From: CAYQIM01 sp964417555
GTDB lineage: Bacteria > Pseudomonadota > Gammaproteobacteria > Diplorickettsiales > Diplorickettsiaceae
Reading direction: 5' to 3'
Assembly: GCA_964417555.1 (NCBI GenBank)
Contig: CAYQIM010000034.1
Span: 1 to 16,120, forward strand
DNA: 16,120 nucleotides
Each line of letters starts with the position of its first letter. The first letter of the stretch is position 1. Below, piece by piece: positions 1-7,563 of the stretch. A model generated the notes under the pieces. That model was not told the origin of the DNA, ran no database searches, and saw nothing but the letters and a program-made list of their open reading frames with translations. A program made the position numbers and the translations under genes.

Positions 1-98
1 ACGCAGGACGAATCGCGGCCTAATTTCAGTCGCGTGATGCGAATTAATTTTGGGGACACGATGGCCAAAATTTTTCATGAGCATAGCGACTCGCTTGT
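1..98 (-). repeat. 98-bp inverted repeat, left copy
   Basis: Reverse-complementing the window's right end reproduces these 98 bases exactly; identity stops at base 99. The copy is GC-richer than its surroundings. Reading inward from the gene side (minus strand) it begins ACAAGCGAGTCGC and contains a small palindrome AGCGAGTCGCT. It also holds an 8-bp stem AATTTTGG/CCAAAATT with an 11-nt loop, and a short TCGC/GCGA stem. It supplies the last 17 codons and the stop of the small gene on the minus strand. It could be the tip of an insertion sequence or a dispersed palindromic repeat; the rest of the element would lie outside the window. Confidence 0.93.
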
Positions 99-460
99 TT
101 TAATGTTGTTAATCGATCTAAGATTTTTTCTAAATTTTCACTAGCGGATAGTTTAGAGGTAAATTCGATTAAATCTATTTTGTACACTATGATTTTTTTT
201 AACCAAGGAACTAACAAAGCTAATTTTTTTATGTGGATATTGTGAGTTAAAAAGAAAAAGATTGATGACGTTAAAAATTCATTTTCACAGTAAAATCTTA
301 AGCACTGACGGATAGCTAAAATATCCTCTATGCTTTTTTTTGCAATGGCATCAGCGTCTGCTTCTGTCATTGTAATCGAAGAGTGTTCTGCTAAAAGATC
401 GCGAATAGCCTGTAACTGCTCACTTATGACTTCAGGTGCTAAACTTTCTTGTGTATCCAT
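44..460 (-). CDS. Hypothetical protein with repeat-derived C-terminus
   Basis: A 138-residue protein I do not recognise. The N-terminal part (about 1-60) is acidic and probably helical, and is followed by a hydrophobic, aromatic middle (about 60-95) that includes SSIFFFLTH and LALLVPWLKKIIVY. Residues 122-138 (QASRYAHEKFWPSCPQN) are encoded entirely by the 98-bp terminal repeat and are identical to the C-terminus of the TcdB-like frame at the other end of the window. The gene therefore probably lost its original 3' end when the repeat arrived. No clear Shine-Dalgarno sequence precedes the ATG, so the start is uncertain. It is divergent from the next gene at 748. Confidence 0.55.
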   Translation of the reverse strand: MDTQESLAPEVISEQLQAIRDLLAEHSSITMTEADADAIAKKSIEDILAIRQCLRFYCENEFLTSSIFFFLTHNIHIKKLALLVPWLKKIIVYKIDLIEFTSKLSASENLEKILDRLTTLKQASRYAHEKFWPSCPQN

Positions 461-747
461 ACATAAAAATTTAGAAAGAAAATAAGTTTTTAAATGTAAT
501 GTAAACTTTAATTTTTATTAGTAGTTGGTCTTCTTATAGCTTGATAAAATTTTATCGTAAACGGATATTAACATAAGTAAAAGAAAGGTAAAAGCTGTGA
601 TTGATTGCTTAGATATAGGCTTTACGAAAACGTTACGCCTAAACTACTATGTAAGATGCGTTATCCCTGGCATGGGCTCGGTGTATATTTAATGAAACGC
701 TTACGGAGATGGAGTAGAATGCTTATTTGTTTTAAAAGGAAAAGCTT
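461..747. other. Divergent intergenic region
   Basis: An AT-rich spacer between two divergent genes. It contains the perfect palindrome at 543-556 and no other open frame with a credible ribosome-binding site. Promoters for both neighbours must lie here, but no clean -35/-10 pair stands out. Confidence 0.5.
543..556. promoter_or_regulatory. Perfect 14-bp palindrome, possible operator
   Basis: GATAAAATTTTATC is its own reverse complement and sits in the spacer between divergent genes, where an operator would be expected. In such AT-rich DNA a palindrome of this length can arise by chance, so this is a weak call. Confidence 0.25.
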
Positions 748-1248
748 ATGTATGCTATGTTTGAAATACCTTCTATTTCCGTACTCAATTCCACGCAAAA
801 GGCATTAGCATTGGAGTTTGCCGAAGATAGAATTATACCCTGTCTTCTAAATTTGTTTGAGCGTGCTAAAGATGTAGCTATGCAAAAAGCACTTATGGAT
901 ATTATTTTACTATCTCGATATACAACCAACAAGGAAGATTCTGATTCTTTCTTTGAGACTATAGATTTAGATAATTTAGTTGTCGATTTATTAAAAAGTT
1001 TGTTTGCCCTATATCAACGAAGCAATGAAACGCATATTTTTATCCAACCTTTACTTGATGAACGTTTTTACAATCATAGAATTGATTTCGAAGCTTGGAA
1101 AAATTATTGTAAAAAGGAGCTTTTAAATATATATACTGATCAAATTGATAGCGCATTGGATACTCATTATCCTGATCTTTTTAAAGAAATAGCAAATACA
1201 TTCAACCCTATTGCAGACTCTATGTACAAAAACACTTGCAAAATATAA
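748..1248 (+). CDS. Hypothetical protein
   Basis: A 166-residue soluble, probably all-helical protein of unknown function. The start is supported by AAAAGGA (734-740) seven bases before the ATG. A second Met lies at residue 4. There is no signal peptide or transmembrane segment. The composition is rich in acidic and aromatic residues, for example EDSDSFFETIDLDNLVVDLL around residues 63-82. It converges on the GH13 gene, with a hairpin between the two. I see no recognisable motif. Confidence 0.7.
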   Translation: MYAMFEIPSISVLNSTQKALALEFAEDRIIPCLLNLFERAKDVAMQKALMDIILLSRYTTNKEDSDSFFETIDLDNLVVDLLKSLFALYQRSNETHIFIQPLLDERFYNHRIDFEAWKNYCKKELLNIYTDQIDSALDTHYPDLFKEIANTFNPIADSMYKNTCKI

Positions 1249-1264
1249 AAAAAAATAGAATTTT

Positions 1265-1293
1265 TTGCTGGATTTTATAAAAAAATCCAGCAA
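1265..1293. terminator. Hairpin between convergent genes, possible terminator
   Basis: TTGCTGGATTTT (1265-1276) pairs perfectly with AAAATCCAGCAA (1282-1293) around a 5-nt loop. It lies between the ends of two convergent genes. On the minus strand the stem is followed by six A, a short gap and then a run of T, so it fits best as the terminator of the GH13 gene. On the plus strand no T-run follows, so termination there is less certain. Confidence 0.5.
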
Positions 1294-1384
1294 TTGCGTG
1301 GACCGACGACCCTCATGAGAAGAGTGCTTGATTTTTTAAGACAACAATTTCCTTAACAAATACCGTTATCAAGAGCAATTTTTT

Positions 1385-3142
1385 CTACCTCGTTAAACTA
1401 TTGCACTCAGATGATGATTCATTTTTTTGATAAGCAGTATCATCTTTAGTCTGACTCATAACTTTTTCTTTGAAAATCGAGAAGGGGTATAATTGGCTAT
1501 TAATCTCGACTTTCATTGCCTGTTGCTGATCAGTATTTGGTGCTCTATTATCCGCATCTATCGTTTCGGCATGATAAAATTTAACCACTTCATACTTTTT
1601 TAATTGAGAATCAAAATTACCAATTAACTGTTTTTTTGCCCTTAATACGGATTCGAATGCTTCCAAATTACCATCTTGGCTAGATTTAAACTCTGCCGCA
1701 ATTTGCCCAATCAATGCATCAAACAGCTGAACAGGCTTATCGGAAACATTAACGATCGTTAAAATAGGTTGAGGGTCTGAAAAGCCTTCACCATTGAAAT
1801 TCATCACAATAACGAGATGTCCATCAAAGGATGGCAAATTCAATATTTTTGCCAAATGAGGGAAAATAGCTCGAGGCATATCAGCAATAGCCGCATTAAT
1901 ATCTTTAATTAATCCTGTGTGATGCCATTTAGCTTGTTGTTTGGCTTCATTAAAAAAACGAATATCATTATACATCGGTTTTTCATCTCGATTTAAAAAA
2001 ACAGAAGCAGGCGTTTGCTTGCCAAATTCATCTCCCCCGAATAAACACCAGCCACCATCAGAAGTTAAAGCCGTTAAAGCCAATCTTTGCCGTTGCACTA
2101 AAAGACATTCATTCATTTTATATTCAGAGTCACGCGTTAGTTGAACTTGTTCTGTAATTGCACGTGCAAACTCAGGCGTTAGTTTTCTGTTAAACATATG
2201 GCGTTTAAAGCCATCACTATCAATAGTCTTAATAGCAGCCAATTTCACTGCATTTCTTGCATTAGGCCCATGGTCATGGGAACCAGCAAATCCTACGGTT
2301 CCACCAGGAAGATTACGCAACCCATCATCTGACATTAAGTGCGTTGTCTGTTGCTTGATACCTCTTTCATATTCGGCTAACTCAGCGCCCCATACATTAC
2401 CGTTGGTCACATGAGTATACAGTCCACGTAATGCAGTAGCGTTTTCTTCCAGTTTGTTAGCGGGCGGTAACAACTCCGCATAAATAATTGCCGTAGTTCC
2501 TTTGATAGCCATTAATCGTTGCATTTCTTGACATAATATTTTTTCAACTTCCCTCACTTCTAATCGTCCGCCAGCAAAATCTATACGGGCACCAGCAAAG
2601 CCAAAATCATTAATGTACTTAGTAATATAGGGAAGCCAAAGTTCTCTTATAATTTCTTCTCTTATTACCGGATCAGAATAATTAAAAAGGAAAACATCAT
2701 CCCAGCTCTTAGATCTTTTTTGAAACCATTTTTCTGTCGCAATCCCTTTTTTTACAAAATAAGGAGATTTTCCTGTAATTAAAGCAGCATCAGCGCCAGC
2801 ATGATTTAAAACTAAATCAAAAAGAGGGCTTAAACCATTTTTTTTAGCCGTAGATGTAAATAACTGCAGCATCGCTTTTTCATGAGGGCTACTATATTGA
2901 GGATTACCCGGATCTGACATAACCTGAGCTGAAGAATCGACTAAATCAGGAAACATTTGATGATTTAACTGAGAAAAATCGATTGCAGCGTACAGGCTTC
3001 CCTTGGCTAGTTCATCTTCACCGGTCATAGCATTAAAACGCTTAACCATTACAGCTGAAGTAGGTAATAAAGGAGAAACCCATATTGCATTAAACCCCAA
3101 TTGGCTAATCCTATCTAAATCGGTTATAACATCAGCTGCCAT
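1385..3142 (-). CDS. GH13 alpha-amylase-family protein, N-terminally truncated (copy 1)
   Basis: A 585-residue glycoside-hydrolase family 13 protein. The four GH13 regions are visible: region I FDLVLNHAG (D109, N113, H114), region II GARIDFAGG (R186 and nucleophile D188), region III IIYAEL (acid/base E223) and region IV FAGSHDHGP (H289, D290). WCLFGGDEFG (366-374) is also typical. The protein should act on alpha-glucans by hydrolysis or glucosyl/maltosyl transfer; the exact substrate cannot be read. No signal peptide is seen. The decayed second copy shows that the family's N-terminus should carry about 21 more residues including LYHLFPRNY, the first strand of the barrel. Here ATGTCTGAAAATGG is followed directly by a deletion and frameshift, leaving a 6-codon frame MSENGS-stop (3152-3132) that overlaps the ATG at 3142. 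Expression and folding are therefore doubtful despite intact catalytic residues. The acidic, Ser-rich tail NESSSECN could fit a secretion-type tail, but this is a guess. Confidence 0.85.
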   Translation of the reverse strand: MAADVITDLDRISQLGFNAIWVSPLLPTSAVMVKRFNAMTGEDELAKGSLYAAIDFSQLNHQMFPDLVDSSAQVMSDPGNPQYSSPHEKAMLQLFTSTAKKNGLSPLFDLVLNHAGADAALITGKSPYFVKKGIATEKWFQKRSKSWDDVFLFNYSDPVIREEIIRELWLPYITKYINDFGFAGARIDFAGGRLEVREVEKILCQEMQRLMAIKGTTAIIYAELLPPANKLEENATALRGLYTHVTNGNVWGAELAEYERGIKQQTTHLMSDDGLRNLPGGTVGFAGSHDHGPNARNAVKLAAIKTIDSDGFKRHMFNRKLTPEFARAITEQVQLTRDSEYKMNECLLVQRQRLALTALTSDGGWCLFGGDEFGKQTPASVFLNRDEKPMYNDIRFFNEAKQQAKWHHTGLIKDINAAIADMPRAIFPHLAKILNLPSFDGHLVIVMNFNGEGFSDPQPILTIVNVSDKPVQLFDALIGQIAAEFKSSQDGNLEAFESVLRAKKQLIGNFDSQLKKYEVVKFYHAETIDADNRAPNTDQQQAMKVEINSQLYPFSIFKEKVMSQTKDDTAYQKNESSSECNSLTR

Positions 3143-3743
3143 TTTCAGACATGAAGTGCTCTTCTGAGTTGATTATTGAACCTTGCCTTGGTAAAGGATA
3201 CATATTTTTTCCCCTGATTTTTATTGTATATGAATTCTGCAGTAAAACGCTTGCTATCTCTTTTCAAACATATTGTCATAATAACTCATCTGAAAGGATA
3301 TATATTAAAAAAATATTTTTAGATTATAGCTCGTCAATGCTGTTTATGAATAAGTAAGTAGAAACTCTTACTTTATTCGTGCAATAGTATGTATGTCTAT
3401 ATATGTAAAATATATTATTACTATTTTATTAACGAATAGATAAATATTTTATTATCAAATTGACAGGCACTTAGAGCGAATTCGAGATAAGGGTTTATTA
3501 GGGGTAATGAATATAAGCAGTAATAGCCACCAAGATATTTAAATTTTAAGGTTTATTATAGTATAGCTACTCCAAGTCTCAAAACGACAAGGTAACTTCA
3601 TAAAGCGGGATTTCTTGCTTGAATGAGTTTTGACAAACTCATCTCGCGATTTCCCGCTTCATTTCTTTTTCCCCTTCGGCTCTTACTTGGCAAAACAATA
3701 TCAGTTTCTATAAATACAAACCCGGAGGCAAGCGCTTACAAAC
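3143..3743. other. Spacer between the two GH13 copies
   Basis: About 600 bases without a convincing gene. The part nearest copy 1 resembles, for some 20 bases upstream of ATGTCTGAAAATGG, the tail of the DcpS-like gene that precedes copy 2. This suggests the duplication included a little upstream sequence. The middle (about 3200-3590) is very AT-rich. A long hairpin lies at 3603-3659. Short open frames here lack credible ribosome-binding sites. Confidence 0.5.
3603..3659. repeat. Long imperfect hairpin, possible intergenic palindromic repeat
   Basis: An outer stem AAGCGGGA/TCCCGCTT (3603-3610 with 3652-3659) encloses an inner stem ATGAGTTT/AAACTCAT (3623-3630 with 3635-3642) around a TGAC loop, with partial pairing between the stems. 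It lies downstream of copy 2 on the minus strand but is not followed by a T-run in that direction. A palindromic repeat or MITE-like unit fits better than a simple terminator. Confidence 0.5.
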
Positions 3744-4697
3744 TTAGTGAAGTCTGTGAGCATAAGACTCAGACGATGCCTCATCGTAAGCATCACACTC
3801 AGACAATGTCTCATTCTCCTCGTCAACATCACATACAGGCAACAATACTCCATTATTCTCGCAAGCAACACCTTCATGTGATGCCTCATTCTTTTGATAG
3901 GCAGTACCATGTTTAGCGGTCTGACCAATAATTTTTTGCTTGAAAATTGATAAGTTACGTAGCTGAGCAATACTTAAACTAATCTGATCTTTCACCGCTT
4001 GTTGGCGATCACTTTCCCACAGCATGGCTTCATGTTCCGAAGCTTTTGGGAAATCACTACTTTCCCACAATCTAGCTTCATATTGTAGATCCATTTTCAA
4101 CAACATAGTTGCATTATCCACATCTATCGTTTCGGGGTGATAGTAGACAACAACTTCATACTTTTTTAATAGCCGAATATCAAAATTACCGATTAACTGT
4201 TTCTTCGCTCTTAATACCGATTCAAAAGCCTGCAAATTATCACCTTGGCTAAATTTAAACTCCGCCGCAATTTGTTCAATAAAAGCATCAAACATTTGAA
4301 TAGGCTTACTAGTAAGATTAACAATAGTTAACACAGGTTGAGGATCTGAAAAGCCTTCACCATTGAAATTCATCACAATAACAAGATGTCTATCAAAGAA
4401 TGGCAAATTTGAGGGCAAATTCAACACTTTTGCCCAATGAGGAAAAACAGCTCGAGGCATATCATCAATAGCCGCATTAATACCTTTAATTAATCCTGTG
4501 TGGTGTGATTTAGCTTGTTGTTTAGCTTCATTAAAAAAATAAACATCGTTATACATCGGCTTTTCGTCTTGATTTAAAAACACAGAAACTGGCATTTGCT
4601 TACCAAATTCATCTCCACCAAATAAACACCAGCCTCCATCAGAAACTAAAGCCGTTGAAACCAATCTTTGCCGTTGCACTAAAAGACATTCATTCAT
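3744..4697 (-). CDS. C-terminal fragment of GH13 copy 2
   Basis: This 317-residue open frame is the longest intact piece of the pseudogene and starts at MNECLLVQRQRL, a Met that is internal in copy 1 (residue 343). It holds WCLFGGDEFG and the C-terminal domain but none of the catalytic regions I-IV. It continues in frame upstream to the TAA at 4821, so the ATG at 4697 is a default start rather than a real one. The tail (from about residue 250) is longer than in copy 1 because of tandem duplication, ending in segments such as DEENETLSECD and AYDEASSES. An automatic annotation would call it a protein; I regard it as a relic. Confidence 0.6.
   Translation of the reverse strand: MNECLLVQRQRLVSTALVSDGGWCLFGGDEFGKQMPVSVFLNQDEKPMYNDVYFFNEAKQQAKSHHTGLIKGINAAIDDMPRAVFPHWAKVLNLPSNLPFFDRHLVIVMNFNGEGFSDPQPVLTIVNLTSKPIQMFDAFIEQIAAEFKFSQGDNLQAFESVLRAKKQLIGNFDIRLLKKYEVVVYYHPETIDVDNATMLLKMDLQYEARLWESSDFPKASEHEAMLWESDRQQAVKDQISLSIAQLRNLSIFKQKIIGQTAKHGTAYQKNEASHEGVACENNGVLLPVCDVDEENETLSECDAYDEASSESYAHRLH
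3761..3911. repeat. Degenerate tandem repeat in the tail of GH13 copy 2
   Basis: On the plus strand, units of 36-39 bases, with a leading partial one, begin near CATAAGACTCAGACGATGCC, CATCACACTCAGACAATGTC, CATCACATACAGGCAAC and CAACACCTTCATGTGATGCC. They translate on the minus strand into acidic segments of the C-terminal tail. Copy 1 has one such unit (AYQKNESSSECN), so the array expanded after the duplication. Confidence 0.5.
4007..4081. repeat. Short direct duplication within GH13 copy 2
   Basis: ATCACTTTCCCACAGCATGG (from 4008) recurs in slightly changed form at 4053-4081, about 48 bases apart. On the minus strand this encodes the paired motifs EARLWES and EAMLWES, which are absent from copy 1. 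It is a local duplication inside the decaying copy. Confidence 0.5.
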
Positions 4698-5768
4698 TTT
4701 ATATTCAGAGTCACGCGTTAGTTGAACTTGTTCTGTAATTGCACGTGTAAGCTCATCCCCTTGTTTCCTCGAAGCAGCTTCATAAAAAATATGACGTTTA
4801 AAGTCATCACTATCAATAGATTACATTGCAGCTGATTTCAATGCATTTCTTGCATTAGGGTCATTGTCATGCGATCCAGCAAACCCTACGGTTCCACCAG
4901 GAAGATCACGCAACCCATTATCCGGCATTAAGTGTGTTACCTGTTGCTTTAGACCTCTTTCATGTTCTGTTGACTCAATATCCCATAAAGTACTATTGGT
5001 TACATGCGTATACAGACCACGTAATGCAGTAGCGTTTTCTTCCAATTTTTTAGCAGGCGGTAACAGCTCCGCATAAATAATTGCCGTAGTTCCTTTGATA
5101 GCCGTTAATCGTTGTATTCTCGAAATAATATTTTTTCAACTTCTCTAACACCTAATCGCCCGCCAGCAAAATCTATACGGACACCAGCGAAGCCAAAATC
5201 ACTAATGTACTTAGTAATATAGGGAAGCCAAAGTTCTCTTACAATTTCTTTTCTTATTCTCGGATCAGAATAGTTAAAAAGAAAAACATCATCCCATCGA
5301 TTAGATGAATTTTTTTGAAACCATTTTTCGGTCGCAATCCCTTTTTTTACAAAATAAGGGGATTTTCCTGTAATTAAATCAGAACCTGCGCCGACATGGT
5401 TTAAAACTAAATCAAAAGAGGGCTTAAACCATTCTTTTTAGCCGTAGATGTAAATAATTGCAATATAGCTCGTTCTCGAAAACTACTATACCGTGGATTA
5501 CCTACGTCAGGCATATCTTGATCGGCGGAATCGGCTAAATCAGGAAACATTTGGTGGTTTAACTGAGAAAAATCGGTTGCGGCGTAAAGACTCCCTTTGG
5601 CTAGTTCATCTTTAGCGGTAATAATGTTAAAGCGCTAAATAAATAAATCTGAAGTAGGTGACAGAGGAGAAATCCATATTGCATTAAATCCCAACTGACC
5701 AATCCTATCTAAATCGGCTATAACATCAGTCATTAACGCATAGTTTCTTGGAAATAGATGGTAGAGCC

Positions 5769-7157
5769 TTAGTTTTCCATTACCATTTTCAGACATAAAG
5801 TTTTTTCTGGATTGACTTTTACATTCCTAGCTAAATCGCTACAAGTACCCGTCTCCATTGACCATCCCAGTTTTCGTAATTCTTTATTAACTTTCAATGT
5901 TTTGAGTATATCTACTAAATCTTCAATTTCAGGAAGCCTAGCAGTTTTAATGCTCTGTAATAATTTTTCAATTTGATCCATGTCAAGCAGTTGTATTCGA
6001 CTTTTTACTTCATCATGTTTAATTGCTTGAAGTAAATAGCTAGTCATTTCCTCGCTCGCACCTAATGAAACAAAAATATCGCGCCAATCTCGTTTAAAAT
6101 TTGGTATGGTTTTCACGCATACGCCGTCAATATTTTCAGCGAGGGAAAATTTTGTATAGTAAATTGTTCCACGGCTGAGGATCATCTCGGTTACTGTGCC
6201 ACCTTTCTCCAAGGTAGTAATAATTTCATTGAGTCCAAAACTTTTGGCATCTTCAAGGGGATGATCGGCCTGATTCACTCGGATATGAGCATGTAACGTT
6301 GTAGTCCGTTCCGCATAGAGGGCATGAAAATATATTTTTATTTTATCTTCTGCCGTAACACCATATACCGTTTCAAGGGTGGCTAAAATGTTAGCCCTAA
6401 GTGCTTTTAAATAAATCAATGACTTTTCTCTATTCCTATCCAAATCAAATAAAGAGGCGAAATAAATACTTTTACTTTTAGATTCTAAATCAACAATAGG
6501 ACACTGACTCTCTGTTCGCGATAGTAATGAATAACTGCCTCGTCTTGGACGCTTCATTTCTGGTCCATATCGATAATAAGCAAACATTTTTTTACTTTCA
6601 CCCTGACAAGCTCGTTCTGCTTCATGCATTAATTCTCTCCTATTTTTTTCAAGGACTTCTTGGGTAGAAAGTCCGGCTTGAAAATTAGACGGTAACGTTT
6701 CGGGATGAATATACCAAGCAAGAAAAACTAAGCCATTTTTTGAATGTTTTAATTGCTTCAAGGCATAGCTGGGGGATACGTTTTCACAATCGGATAGAAA
6801 TTGTGCACTATCAAAGTGGGGGAAATTGATTGTAAAGAGCGTTTTTGAATTATCAAAAGGCGTGTCAAACATAGAATAAATTTCAGGTGCTTGCACAAAT
6901 AATGCTCTTTCGATAGACGGTCTACCTGCTAAAAAACGATGAATAAATCCAGGTAAACCCTGAATTTTACGATAATAAGTATCGTTTAAGGACTTTACCC
7001 CAGACTCATCAATATCGATTGCGGTACACGTTGTTTGGTTATATTTACGCCGCGTTGCTTCTGTTAAAGAAAGTCTCTCCTCTCTTCCTTTCCAAGCATT
7101 AGTATTTTCTGGTCCAATAGGAACTAAACATTCTGAAGTAAGTGTCTTAGTATGCAT
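5769..7157 (-). CDS. HIT-like protein resembling the scavenger mRNA decapping enzyme DcpS
   Basis: A 462-residue protein. Residues about 230-340 resemble the C-terminal HIT domain of eukaryotic DcpS: ASLFDL (234-239) matches its RSLRDL block, IKIYFHAL (273-280) its LRVYLHYL block, and TLHAHIRVN (287-295) its HLHVHFT catalytic block. The last of these is followed by a helix GLNEIITTLEKG like the DcpS helix after the triad. The central and third histidines (H289, H291) are kept; the first is Thr (T287). DcpS hydrolyses cap dinucleotides left after 3'-5' mRNA decay, which would be a host-directed role here since bacteria lack m7G caps; that role is inference. Residues 1-225 are unrecognised and 365-430 are helical. 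The ATG at 7157 has only a distant AGG. The 3' end overlaps the GH13 start by 28 bases, suggesting coupled expression. Confidence 0.55.
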   Translation of the reverse strand: MHTKTLTSECLVPIGPENTNAWKGREERLSLTEATRRKYNQTTCTAIDIDESGVKSLNDTYYRKIQGLPGFIHRFLAGRPSIERALFVQAPEIYSMFDTPFDNSKTLFTINFPHFDSAQFLSDCENVSPSYALKQLKHSKNGLVFLAWYIHPETLPSNFQAGLSTQEVLEKNRRELMHEAERACQGESKKMFAYYRYGPEMKRPRRGSYSLLSRTESQCPIVDLESKSKSIYFASLFDLDRNREKSLIYLKALRANILATLETVYGVTAEDKIKIYFHALYAERTTTLHAHIRVNQADHPLEDAKSFGLNEIITTLEKGGTVTEMILSRGTIYYTKFSLAENIDGVCVKTIPNFKRDWRDIFVSLGASEEMTSYLLQAIKHDEVKSRIQLLDMDQIEKLLQSIKTARLPEIEDLVDILKTLKVNKELRKLGWSMETGTCSDLARNVKVNPEKTLCLKMVMEN

Positions 7158-7563
7158 TTTAATTTAATTATTACCTGATATAAAAAGAAAGGGGACATAA
7201 TAAACAGCAAATATTTAATAAAAATTAAATAAATATTAAATAAATATTTAACGATATAAAATAAATTTAAAAATAAATTTTGAAATTAGATAAATATAAT
7301 TGCCTTTACATAGCTTTTTATACTACAAAAATGAGTGACATGAGATAGCATTTTTTTGAAATGGGTAGATAGAATAAAGAATTTTTTAAGTTAAAAATTT
7401 TTAAATTTGGTTGTGGTTGAGATGGATATAATTAAAGCAGTGTAAAAGGAATTTACGACAATTATAATATCTACAGAAGATAAAATTAACTTTTTAATAC
7501 ATTATAATGCATTCCCTGCTGAATTTTTAAGTAAAATTTTTTCTGTTTTAAAATCGATTAATA
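7158..7563. other. AT-rich intergenic region
   Basis: About 400 bases with no credible gene. Bases 7207-7290 are almost entirely A and T, with irregular repeats of AAATATT/ATTAAATA. This is the region upstream of the DcpS-like gene and downstream of the PAS gene, so it should hold the promoter of the former. I looked for a continuation of a kinase domain after the PAS gene in all three minus-strand frames and found none. Confidence 0.5.

Larger units (their letters stand above)
3744..5796 (-). pseudogene. GH13 alpha-amylase-family pseudogene (copy 2)
   Basis: This is a second, diverged copy of the downstream GH13 gene. The start is ATGTCTGAAAATGG at 5796, overlapping the end of the DcpS-like gene by 28 bases in another frame. 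The start encodes MSENGNGKLRLYHLFPRNY, the expected first barrel strand that copy 1 lacks. Lesions seen by comparison with copy 1 are: TAG at 5637-5635 (codon 54; copy 1 has AAG); loss of one T in the run encoding region I (about 5413-5417), which turns FDLVLNH out of frame; loss of one base near 5115-5125; and TAA at 4823-4821. Regions II (GVRVDFAGG), III (IIYAEL) and IV (FAGSHDND) are still readable across the frames. Downstream of 4820 the frame is open to 3744 and ends in an expanded acidic tail. Function is surely lost. Confidence 0.88.

Noticed and set aside
605..808. Open frame of 67 codons upstream of the gene at 748
   Set aside because: No ribosome-binding site, highly basic and Leu/Cys/Arg-rich composition typical of an out-of-frame reading, and it overlaps a better supported gene.
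3151..3357. Short plus-strand open frame in the spacer upstream of GH13 copy 1
   Set aside because: No ribosome-binding site, and its first codons coincide with the duplicated GH13 start region on the other strand.
3761..3911. CRISPR-like array
   Set aside because: Units are diverged, lie inside a coding tail and lack constant repeats with unique spacers.
3623..3916. His-rich plus-strand frame with repeated QTMPH/QTMSH-like units, at first a candidate metal-binding peptide
   Set aside because: It is the antisense reading of the tandem repeat in the tail of GH13 copy 2 and has no ribosome-binding site.
7207..7290. AT-rich block as a replication origin or iteron array
   Set aside because: The repeats are irregular, no DnaA-box cluster or replication gene is nearby, and base composition alone explains it.
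7190..7563. Kinase-domain remnant after the lone PAS gene
   Set aside because: Reading the three minus-strand frames shows only short pieces with no H-box, N-box or G-box; the region is AT-rich spacer.
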